Below are positions 36,601 to 48,600 of a DNA stretch of 64,000 nucleotides, piece by piece. Positions within the stretch are counted from its first letter, which is position 1. Each line of letters starts with the position of its first letter. Origin of the DNA: Tubulanus polymorphus. Its lineage: Eukaryota; Nemertea; Palaeonemertea; Tubulaniformes; Tubulanidae. The translations under genes and the position numbers were made by a program. Where the stretch lies: assembly GCF_964204645.1 (NCBI RefSeq), contig NC_134027.1:17722485-17786484 (forward strand), in the 5' to 3' direction. The notes beneath the pieces are model-generated. The model saw only the letters and a list, made by a program, of their open reading frames with translations, was not told the DNA's origin and made no database searches.

Positions 36601-39600
36601 ATGTATAATTTGTATGTAACCCATAGTTGCCCCTTTAAACCTAGGATTTATATTAATTTAGCTCAACTGTTGTTTTTATACTCCCATGAACTTTGAGAAT
36701 ATCAGTAGTATTGTATCTATAATAATAATGTTAGTTGTTAGTACCACGTCACCAGATGACGGTTCACATTCTCATACTTACTTCATTTTATTTTAATTTT
36801 TTTTAAGCTAGTTAGGACTCTTATAAAACACAACGCAATGGACTGATTAATGTGTTGGTTGACTTAAGATAGAAGTTATATATTTGATATTTTAATCTTT
36901 AATTTTAGAATAATATTATCCGTCGACATTCTCCGTTTTTATTTCGCTCTAGACATATTAATTAAGATTCTTATCTAATTCATGGGTATCACTTTCGTGG
37001 CCCCGGAAGAATGTCGGAAACACGTATAATCAATCATTTATATATTAGACATATGGTCCCAACCAATCACGGTTTACTTAGGTTAAAAGACCACCGTGTA
37101 GGCTCCACCCTTGTAACTCTGCATGCTTATCTCGCTTTGGAATAAACAGTTCAGTTTTACATCTCAAAGAACGCAGTCGTTGTCATTCTGTCGATCCTAT
37201 CTTCTATGTGGCTTGAACCCCACACAAAGACCCGAGGAATCCGTTGCCCTACGGGCCTGCCGCCTCGAGACCCTGAAGAGTCGTGTTCTGGGAGTAAGTA
37301 AGATGTTAAGATCGCAATTTTGTGACGGTCTGAGGGACTCTCAGATTAAGTTGGCATTGGGACCAGCTCTTTCCACGGCTGCTAGTTTCCCCTACATGGT
37401 CCTGGAAGCTAGAGGTGTGGAGGACATGATAGTTAAGACTTCCACAACACCGCTACACAGAAGGTCGGGAATTGTGCAGCAGCACGCAGTTCAACCTCAA
37501 AAGATAAAACTTAAGAGTTCAGTCTCGTTAGAGGATGTAGCTGCTAAATTGGATGTGGTTAGGAAATTGAATGGGTTCCAACTTGAAATACAGCGCTTAA
37601 ATAAACGAGTTGATCATATAGATCGAGTGGTTGAACAGTTCGGGTTGGGGATAGAAGGAAGGAGTCAGACTGATACAAAGGTTTCAGTTGATCCTGTTCC
37701 ACCGATTTCGTCAAAGCGTTGTTTCAAGTGTAACTTGCCTAGTAATTTTGTCAGGGAGTGTCCTCAGTTGAGGAACGACATGGGTTTGCGTCTACCTCCG
37801 CCCACTTACACCTGTTATAAATGTAATGTCGTTGGCGATCACTACTTTCAGGATTGTGGGAATGGAGAACCGCTGTTAAACGCGTAAGGGATCAGCGATC
37901 TGGGCGCATTGGGTCCCGCATTGGTGAAAAGCCCAAGTCGGTAATCAAATCACTGTCGGTTGCGTCTCACGAAGAGTTGATAGAAGGGTTATTGGGAAAT
38001 CCCGCTTAAATTGATCAGAGGACAATCTCGGTCAAACGGGACCGAGCTACGACAATACATTTCAAAATCGGCGTTCAGTAGAATTTCTTGCAATAAAATG
38101 AATATATATATTTGAATAATTTTTGTGTATTCAAGATTGAATTTGAATTGATCTTAAAACCAGAGCGGAAAGCATTCAGCAATTTAGAAAATCCTAGACA
38201 CATAATCAAATTCTGTGAAGTCAATTAAGGTCTTTTGCTCGAATCAAGCCGCAGGCTCAGGTGGCTAAAATTCAATTCCTCACTGTCCTCAGCATGCCGA
38301 GTACGACAGAGTTTACACACTGAAAAACATTGGGCTGTGTAAGTGTAATTTGGATAAGTCAGCAATATAATGACGGTCCTGCCCCGCGCGCTCCATCTGA
38401 GACATAAACAAGTTGGACTGTATTGCTTCGATGCTTTGACAAACAGACACCTAATATCCACATATCCAGCATAATGTTGATCCAGGTTGCGCTTCTTGGC
38501 AAAAGTCACATGTTATGGGCAAGAATTATTTCGATGAAATCTTTGTACGCTTCCCAGTGCGACATAAATGAACCAGTTAGGCAGAAATCCGTTATCGCTG
38601 CTATGCAGCTGTATTTATTTGTGATATCATATCATGGATGGAAGCCTAGTTTACCATTTGATGTTTTGTGTCTTTACGAAATGGTTTTAACTTTAGTAAA
38701 GGCGTTCCTACGCGATCACAAAACTTACCTATACGGGTTTCTTGAGTAGGCCTACCGTTCCACTGCTCTAGAAGTATGTATTCAGCCGCTGAGAATTAAT
38801 CCCAATTAATCTCATCGCTTCTGATAGGAGGAATATCATAAACACTTAAAACTTAAACTTAAAAACTTTAAAACTTAAAACATTTAAACACTATGATATT
38901 TATGTACCAGGGTACATGAAATTATGGTCTTCTATTCAAAAGAGGCCAACGGAGTGACAATTTGAAGTTACTATAAAAATGAGAAGAGTTGGCACTATTT
39001 TTTCGTACTACTATTTTCGATCCATTTTACTAGCATTGGCTGACGTCATAGATATCAACCAATGCTAAAAACAGACCTAAACAAATCTGGAAAATTAAAA
39101 ATACAGTCAACCTCAGTCAATCCGTCTCCGGTTAAAACATGACAGGGCTTATTCTGTAAAAATAAATTGGCCCCATTTTTCAGTAACGTTATTCCCTTTA
39201 AAATTATGTGTCTAATTCGTACACCATAATCCGTATTTTCAATTATTTCGTAGACAAATGCGTGGGCACGTTGTTGAATTTATATGTAAATCCTTATGCC
39301 TTATCCGTAGCAGGTCAGTTGTTGGGAATATACACCTGATAGAAGTGAACAAGAAAATTAATTTTTTTAAATTATTTGACAAAAAATGTAGAATTTATGG
39401 GATAAGCTAATGTCGATTGCAAATTCTAAATCGAAGTTTTAAGAAATTTGGCGATTGGGTAGATGATACAGGTCTTCGACTGTAGTAGTTGTTTAATTTT
39501 TTTTGTTGAAAATTGTCAATAATTGCGACAGACATCTTTCACTTCTGCCCCAAAGCTGGTCTGCAACTTCATGGTTGAAGAAAGAGCTCTTCTGATGTCT

Positions 39601-42600
39601 GCTTCATCATGACTTCGAGCATATCGTGTGGCCTAGCAAGCCGGCCAGGTTTGGCTGTCACTCGATATCCTAGAGTCTTGAGTCCGGGTTGAAGTAGACA
39701 TTGTCATTTAAAATAACTTTTTTAAGTTATTCTGTATGAATTACTCATGTGTCTTGTATTTTGTATTTTCTTATTTTAAAATTTTTAACTATTGAATTTG
39801 GGAATTTCATCCCTGAATTTCAATGTAATAAGGATCAATAAAGAATTGAATTGTCACCTAATACACATGCCATCAGAGGACGCAGAGCCGTATATAACAG
39901 CTATGCTATTATAAATTGCTAAGAAATTATATGTTTACACATTTTTATATTGACCGCTGGTAGCCGCTGATGAATTTCAAGCCGGCCCTATTCAGATCGT
40001 AGATAGCTTCGTCATTCTACCAGCATTCCCATGTCAGGGTCTGACTTACATATCTGACTCCCGCATTGTGTATACATCCGCCATTTAACCGAATAATCCG
40101 ATTTACTTATCATTTCTATTTATGCCTGCCGCTTCTGATATAATCATACATCCTTAACTATTACAATACGTCTTCTAATGATATTCAAAGCAATATAACA
40201 TTTCAAAGTTCAAATAGCTTGTATGTGTACACATAGACCTGTGATGTTTTGCACATCGATTTACAGTTGTCGTTTGTAAAATTACGCTGAATGGTTAACG
40301 TTGTTTAGGTTTCATAATGGTTACGTTGTTTAGGTTTCATAATGGTTACGTTTTATAAGGCGTCAAAAAAGTATAAACATCTGTAAGTTAATGAGGTTAA
40401 TGTGGTCAGTAGGAAATATGAGAAACTATGTTAATCCGTCAATGTTAGGGTTAGGGTTAGGGTTAGAAGCTTCATTAATAATCCATTGACTTCAGTAGTG
40501 AGGTCGAGTTAATTTTTGCCAAGATGCTATTCTTTGTCAATAAGTAAAAATCCTTTGATGAATCAGTTTAAACCAGTTGGTTTGTGTTTCATCATACCAG
40601 GGGGTGTTTTCTTTCATGCATAAATGATGTTGAATGGATCTGGCGAACCATCGGATATTAAGATATTCCTCTTTTATCTATTATCTCCTTTGATTATCCC
40701 AATGGTTGGTAAGCTTCTACTCTAGTAGTCCACCATTTGAGCGATAGCTAAACTGGCTATTATACGGATTATTCACTTAAATCATAGAATAGGCCTATAC
40801 GGATTACAGTAAATTTGTATCAATTACGAATAATCTGTTATTTGTATATCACTTAATCCGTACTAAAAAGCTTAGTTCCTAGAGATACGGATTAACCGAG
40901 GTTGACTGTATGACAAAAAATAGCTTGTAGTTGTATCTAAGTTAAGTCGCTTTTTTAAAATTTGGCCATGAAAGGTGTTATTTCCAAGAAGCGAGATTTT
41001 TACCACGTTTTTTAATGTTTACAGAGTGTCTTAGTGATGTCTAGCAAATGGCGTGGAGAGTATTTTTCTCGAGGGCACAGCAAAAACTACACAACTATTT
41101 TTAACCAAATCTAATCCTGACATGAAGACACCCTTCCTGATGCGGAATTTGAGGAAATTTCTAACTAACTCATTTTAAAATGACCGCAAACCGATCACAT
41201 GCGGACGCTCGTCTAACGAAACTCCTAAAAACCACTATGAATCAACAAGGTGTCAGGGGATGGTGGAAATATGCTTTATGGGTCATCATACCTTAACACA
41301 TGCATGCAAATCATGCTCAAATTAATTCAGTGAAACATGGTTGCAAGAAAACCTACTGATACTGATAGCATTTGAATAAGCTTGTATGTGGTTATCTGGG
41401 AAATTTAAAGGGACATTTCATTGCACACTTACCTTGTGATGGATTACGTCTATATCCCGGTGGAGGCATCTGCCCTCTATTCATGATTGGACTATTGCCA
41501 GATTGCTGTGCTGACATGATACTCTGTTGTGATGCCTGACTAGCAGCAAAATTAACGGGGGCAACCGGTTGCTGCTGAGGCTGACCTGGCATGTTATAAG
41601 AGGGCATATTACCCTGGTTGTTCATCAATTGACCTGCAACACAATAAAACAAGAGGCCCATGGGCCTTCAAGCATTGGTAGATTATACTGTGGTATTAAG
41701 TGGTTATAATGTTTTACATCTGCCGGCAAATCTTCTATGACGATGTTGATTGGGAGGACCACAAACTTAAAAGTCTATTTGTCTAGTACGATTTTATTCC
41801 TGAAAATGAATTTATTTTCTGCTGAACGATTTAGCCTAGGCTATTTGTACTGTTAAACCTCATTAATGCGATTCTGTTAAAAAGACGAAACTAGTTTATT
41901 CTGATGTTTTCCATCATGTCCCAGCCAAGATATTTATAACAATCAAGATTTGGATACAAAAACCCATTTTTACGCATGAACTGTTAGGCCCCACTGAATA
42001 TTGAAAACAAAAACGGAACGATTTTTCTGAATGCAATTGCAAGACCCTCTGATCTTAGAGCTCCAAGCTCTGATGCATGTACGCATGCAGAGAGCGATGA
42101 TTTTTCTCAAAGGGGGGCATAAGGGGGTTTTAAGGGTGTCTTAAGTGGGGCTAGGCATGGAAAATCTAGTCTTAAGTTACATTTTCTGAATCAGCACATA
42201 AAATACTATGATTCTGAGGTAGAATCACACCTGGACAAAAAATGTGGATTAAAAGTGCCCTAGGCCCCCGAAAAAGGGGGTCTTAAGGGACCCTAGGCAC
42301 AGAAAATTTCGTCTTAAGTTATGATTTTATTTCAGTTGGCCCATGCCCTACTGATTTGTTGAAATTAATTGATTGAAGCCAGTTCTTTGACAAAAGGGGG
42401 CATTAGGGGGTTTTAAGGGTGTCTTAAGTGGGGCTAGGCACGGAAAATCTCGTCTTAAGTTATGTTAAACTGTTGATTAAAACGATTTTTTGGGAATTTT
42501 TGGGGGCCCACCTACCCCCTGCAGGCACGGCTTTGAAACTTTAGACGTTCCTTTCCTAAGTAGATATGGGCCAACCTTGACATTCCACACCTCAAACCTT

Positions 42601-45600
42601 CTTGAATAAAACTGTTGATTAAATGTGGGCTAGCTCGTGGACTAAGAGTATAGTAGTGAGTGGATGCATGAGGAGATGTCATCAGTGAAAACAAATTCAT
42701 GTTTCCAGGGTTTCCGTGAGGCTGTTTTTAACTGTTAATGGACATTTCCTCCCAGCCAAAAGTGGTCCTTTTTCCCCAAATCCTGAAAAATTCTTTGAGG
42801 AATTGTGAAAACAAATTGATTATTGGATCTATAAAGACAATATAGTGTTTTTATTTTAGTTTATTTCAACATAACGATCTGTTTCAATAATAAAATGCGT
42901 GGCTGACGATGTATTGTCAGTGCAGAGGCCATATCTAACTTCCCTACAAAGTATAGTGTAATCGCCCAGACAATTCTTCCTACCCTACATTCCATAATGG
43001 TATAGTCCACATGATAGCCAATGAAACTGCGTTCTCTGAGTATGCGTGATGCTTCAATGAATGAATGATGTTCATGTGACTACTATGACTGAAGTGGTAG
43101 TTATAATTACGACAAAGACCACATGATGACATTAGAATGACTCCAAAAATCCTCAAAACATCCCCCTTATGGCTTCACGCCTGATGTGTTCGTCTTGGCA
43201 TTGGATTCACACTAGTCAATTTTCCCCTAGTAACGACTAACCAACATTTTTTTAACGATCACCGAAACCCCGTGTTGCTCATGGTTTTTTGGTTTCTACC
43301 ACTTGCGCGATGAACCGTTTATTTATTGCTTCAGTCGGCCTGTGTTTTAGGCGGGACGCAGCAGCTTATCTCGCTGTGTATACAGCACTGCTGTCACTAA
43401 GTCAGTGCTGTCTTGCGTAGATATATGTAATACTGGCTGGCATTACTGGTAATTCTAATTGCATGAAGAAAATCCGACTCGCAGTGCTTTCAAAAAATAA
43501 AATCCGGGCTAGCGACTGACGAATTGAATTTTGTGTTTTATGTTTATTTGAAGTAAAATTGATGATAGTTTTATTGAGTGAGACGTAATTGACAACTAGG
43601 GGTCCGAGGACACCATGCCCACTTGGAAAGTGGTTTCAAATGCTCAACAATCTAACAATTTCAATATTCAATGCCCCCTGGTGACCATATGCAAAAACCA
43701 TTGACCATGAAACTCACCGCGGCAACAACTTTGGTTCTCCTTCCAAATGTATATTCACGAATTGCCTGTTTGTTATCGCGCCATCCAGACTGTTGTATAG
43801 TACTTGAAAACCACGGCTGTTTAATTTGCTGACTGTATCCCAAAAAATAACATGTAGGTCGGAAGTTGTTGCCTGGCTGGTTGAATAGTGAGCGACCGGA
43901 AAACGAAACCCAGTGAGTCCAATGAATTCAAGTTGGAGGACGTATTTTGCCATATTTTTATTCGCGACTTTGATTTTTATTAGGTTTGCCGTATTATTTT
44001 CGTCGTCCATATCAACAACCCCACAATCTTCAAAAGTGAACCTTCCCTAACGGTTTGCAGTGTTTCTAAGATACTCATCTCGTCGTCTAGGATGAGACCT
44101 CCGGAATATCCAGCCGATATCAAAGCTAAACGCTTAGCTTCGTTTTCCATCCATCCATCCGAAAATGTCTTCATTAAGGCCTAATTCCTGTTGGACTAAG
44201 TGTCCTACGATCTCAGCTCTCAACTTTTCCCCAATACCCTACCCCTCCTTCCCCCATTGTTTTCTCAACTGATTTTCATCAATCTCAGGAAAATTTGGTG
44301 CCTTAAGCTACTGAATGTTTGTCTGTACAATAAAAATTGAATTTGAATTTGTATTAGAGCGAGATGTGTCGATTAACTTTCCGATTATTCATTGAATTTC
44401 CTCTGCTAAGCCCGAAATACGCTCATTTGGTGAGAAAACTCTGATTATGAACAAAATATAAGATGTTCCTGCAATGTTCCCTATTGCATAGAATCGAGGT
44501 ACCCCCTACTACGATTGACTAGAAATTATGTTCGAATCTGATTATGCCATGAGTGACACACTTGACCACAGTATATCCTTACACTTATGCCTGTCAATTA
44601 ACAAAAGTTAATCTAGATAGGGCTTTCAGAAAAAATTTGGAAAACCAGTTGCAGACAAAAAATTGCAGAAAAAAGCAATCTCATGTAGCAAATACAGCGA
44701 AAAAGAGCCAGCAATAGTGTATAGGCCTACATGAAATTGCATATTTTTAATCTTAGAAATATCAAATTAATTGATTTAAATTGATAGTGTTAGTGATTGG
44801 CAAGTAACTGTTGATAGTTGGTAAGCAGTCAGCTTAAGAACACATTATTGCTATTAGGCTACTCAAACTAATTGTCTGTGCGAGTCTCTCTGTGAGTTCA
44901 CCAAACAAAGTTTTTCACCTTGTATAGAAAAAATTTGTCTAATAGCCTAGATAAAAACATCCAGAGCATCACCATGTGTTCAAAACGAAACAATCCATCA
45001 AATATACACTACCAGCTTTACAACGGCAGTCGCTAGAATGATTGGCAGTTGTTTGGAAGTCAGCCAATCTCCTGGAAACTTAAACTAGGCCACGTGTCTG
45101 AGGCACGTTTTCACACGATCCACACTGACTGCAGAACATTTGAATATAACCACTGATCACATGAGCTACTATCGTTGATATCATACGAGATATTTCATAG
45201 CCGTCGCAGGAAACTTACTAACAGTCGGATGCATCGGCTTATTTTGAAAGCCCTGACTCATTACTCATGACTGACAAGGGCAGGATGGCGGACCTACGGC
45301 AAGTGATGAGGGCACAAGGGCGAGCATGGGACACATCTTATGAGGGCACAAGGGCGAGCATGGGACACATCTTAAGGGCACAAGGGCGGCTATTTTCGGG
45401 GGCGGGGCTGACCGCCCTTCTATTTTTGGCTAGATGAAGCTCTGTGTATAGAATATAGGATGTTTTGAACAATTTAAAATGGATCTCAAGGAAATCCTTT
45501 GGATATTTTAGGAGTCGAAGTGAATTTAAATCGAAGTGTCTGCAAAGGAGTTTCCACCCTTTTCTTTTTATATATATAGTATCCTTGGATATTGGATGAT

Positions 45601-48600
45601 CTAAGCAACAGTTCACCACCAAACTTCAAATACGAGCCCCTGTGGTGGAGTCGAATAAACTGAAATATAGATTTCCCGCATAGTGCAATTACATGTGTAA
45701 ATATATTATTGATTTGTTGAACGCATGCAGACTGTGGGCTAGACAATACTGATGTTTCGGAATGATGATGTTAACTAGGGGTCCAGGGACACCATGCCCA
45801 CTTAGGAAGTGGTTTCAAATGCTCAACAATCTAACAATTTCAATATTCAATGCCCCCTGGTGACCATATACAAAAACCAATGTCCTTGAAACTAACCACA
45901 ATCATAGAACATGTCAGCAGCTACGAGTTTGTAATTGATTGCAGGGTTCATTGTGTTACTGCTGACAAAAATTCACTGCTATTCACTGCCAATGAAAAGT
46001 CAAATTCACTGCCATTTGGCTACCTAGTAAAGACATGTTACTAAAAGACTACGGATAGAGCCAAAACAATCAAACACCCGCTGAAGAACCAAAAAGCACC
46101 AACTAGGTATATTCGCATAATACTTCATTTATTAAACATGAACTGCTTTTGATTGTCTTCTCATTATAAGGCTTAAAAACCAGATAGGTGTAGGGTACTT
46201 TTCATGTGAGACTTCAAAGCTCCCAAACCACCGGCTCCAAGTTCGTTCGATTTCATGCAAATTCTGCATCTAAACTTATGAACACAATTCGGAACACGTT
46301 CAATCCAGCTACGGTACTCCGGATGATAAAGCCACGAATCTTGAAATGTACATTTTCCCATTTTTCCGCACTGTAACGGGCCAGAGATTTTTTTAAAATC
46401 CGAATGCAAACCACCGCCATTTGCAATTTTGTGAAACAGGTGCCTGGACCTGGTAGCCATGGCAACCATAAAAATGAAAACTCGTGAATAAAATTGAATT
46501 GAATTGGTTGGCACGTCGATGGTCACAACACCAAGATATAAAATGAAATTGAATTGCCGTCGGCATGACATCATCGGTATATTTTTTTGTTCGAAACTCA
46601 ACGAAATTTCTCGTGACATTTTAAAATAGCCAATCTCAGACAAAATTGAACACATTTCCGAATTCACTGCCCCCTTTCTCATTTCCACTGCCTTTCTAAA
46701 CAATTCACTGCTATTAACAGCCGTGAATAGATTTTTTCAATTTGCTGCTATTCACTGCTTTCACTGCCCGCGACGAACCCTGTGATTGTGATAACAAAAT
46801 ATGCCTCGTTACCAATTTAATATGGAAATATTAAGTTATTCTACTATTCAACGCCCCCTAGTGACCATATAGAAAAACTAATGTCCTTGAAACTCACCAC
46901 AATCATAGACGATGTCATGAGCTACAACTTTGCAATTGATTGTGGTAACATAACATGTATTGAAACTCACCACAATCATCGAACACGTTATAAGCTACAA
47001 CTTTCTAATTCATTGTGGTAACAAAATATGCTTAGGTATCAATATAATGTCGAAAAACTTTTTCGAATGAGTACTGATGACACCAAGATGGCCGCCAATT
47101 GCGTCATAATTGGCTGATCAAAAATACCTGTCCCAGGTATAAAACATCCCTTTCCAAAGAATACCCATCAGCAATTGCAATGAGAAATGGCAAACCAGTA
47201 GGAAGCTACAGGACTCAGAATTCAGGCCAAAATTGACATTTTTGGGCACTTAAAAGGTCACAGGACGGCCATCTTGAGTCCGATCGACCGAAATTTTCTT
47301 ATGTTGATGGGCCCTTGGGGGATACAAATACCTACGAAAGATCAAGGTAATTGATCAAAGCGTCTTCAAAATTTCCCTCGAAAACTTGGAATTTGGTAAA
47401 AAGTGCTGATTTTGGCAAACAACAATGACTGTCAGTCGGCCATCTTGAATCTGACAGGGCCAGTTTTTGGGCTGAAGATGTGTCTAAGGTAGATACATTT
47501 GTAACCCAAATATCAAGACATTATATAGAAGCGTCTTAAAAACTTCCCAAAATAACTGGATTCCGTCTACGGACGGACGAACGGACGAAAAGTGAACGCA
47601 ATAGCCCGCTGGGACTAAAGTGTCCCAAGTTGGCTAAAAAATTACTTGAGGAATCATAGCACCATATTTTATCAGATACTTGTACAGTCTGTCCTTTAAG
47701 GATCCTACGATCTCAGCTCTCAAACATTTCCCCAATACCCTACCCCTCTTCCCCCCATCGTTTTCTCAACTGATTTGCATCAATCTCAGGAGTGATAAAA
47801 ATGGACCACCAACTGCGAAATTCAGATTTTTATCTCTGGCACAATGTTATATTGGGCGGCCCCATATAACATCACCAATTTGGGTACTATACCAAAATAA
47901 TTCTTTGCCTAAACTGCACCAGAATTCATAAGTACCCAATGAAAACTTATTTCTGGATGTTTTGCATAGCAATATAGTTGGCCAATAGTTGGCCTAAAAT
48001 TGCATTAGTCTTAGCCTTTATTAGGATTCATAATAACTTACCCTGAGGCTGCATCATGGGAGGAGCCTGTTGCTGATTCATGGGCAGCCCTGGCCGATTA
48101 TAATGACCATTCTGTCCACTCATTGGTTGATTCGGTTGAGAAGAGGGTGGGCCGTTGCTATAACTGCTTGGAGTGTTCATCTGAGGAATCTGATTAATAT
48201 TGTTGGCGTTGGCAGGTGGCATTGCACTTCCTGTAACATTAATTAAACATTGGTTGATGACAATTTTAAGTTCATCAATTTTACCTCAGACAATCAATCA
48301 TTTTTAACCAAAATTGAACTTTTCGGAAGAAATGTTTGAAGCCATATCGCTCAAAAGCCAACTGTTGTATTAGTCAGAGAGCTAGCTACAGGTAATTCAC
48401 CTAATTAGCTGACCCCAAGAGTGCTCTTGTTTTATAGACTGGTATTATCTTTAACCTGGGGGTTAACTCAATTGAAAATAAATTAAGTTAGCCCCCCCGG
48501 TTAAAGTTAATACCAGTCCATAAAACCGGCCCAGGTTTATAAGGGAAACTACAACTATCTGGCCTGCCATTCAAAACTTATTTGGTGCTATTTTTTCTAG

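Larger units (their letters stand above)
30562..37224 (+). mobile_element. Bel/Pao LTR retrotransposon, full length but degraded
   Basis: LTRs are 30562-30791 and 37012-37224. They are flanked by ACAAG and ACAAA (one mismatch), and removal rejoins the surrounding gag-like frame (AEQ to RPEES). TTTGGTGACGAG after the 5' LTR is a usual Bel/Pao primer site. Inside are gag with the DUF1759-type region, an aspartic protease, RT, RNase H and integrase with a DUF5641-type end, in Bel/Pao order. Frameshifts, stops and a MITE at 33482 disable it. The 5' LTR has about 20 bases near 30686 that are missing from the 3' LTR. Confidence 0.88.
30110..37887 (+). pseudogene. Gag-like gene (Ty3/PNMA type), split by a Bel/Pao insertion
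   Basis: The frame from about 30110 reads [18 protein letters not shown], then [16 protein letters not shown] and, after a frameshift near 30405, [19 protein letters not shown]. It continues in frame beyond the Bel/Pao element at 37228 as [19 protein letters not shown]. It ends with two zinc-knuckle-like motifs, [14 protein letters not shown] (altered) and [15 protein letters not shown], before the stop at 37887. The order capsid-like, linker, knuckles is that of Ty3-type or PNMA-like gag. The frameshift and the insertion make it inactive. Confidence 0.65.
39104..40908. mobile_element. 1.8 kb pogo/Tigger-type non-autonomous element
   Basis: The terminal repeats CAGTCAACCTCAGTCAATCC and its reverse GGATTAACCGAGGTTGACTG are flanked by TA at 39102-39103 and 40909-40910. 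The TIR wording (CAGTCAACCTCGGTTAATCC) is typical of pogo/Tigger elements. Subterminal ATCCGTA words recur near both ends (39230; 40765, 40800, 40856). No transposase frame remains. Confidence 0.75.
45775..47637 (+). mobile_element. Helentron-like element, copy C, carrying a nested insertion
   Basis: Starts CTAGGGGTCCAGGGACACC after AA and ends GTTGGCTAA before AAA. Between them are the 5' block, core repeats (CCCCCTGGTGACCATAT at 45850 and 46855), a 3' module with AGGTAGATACATTTGTAACC, and an ACGG microsatellite near 47571. The 3' hairpin end is slightly altered here (AAAGTGTCCCAAGTTGGCTAA). Without the 841 bp insertion at 45942 it would be ~1.0 kb, like copy E. Confidence 0.75.
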
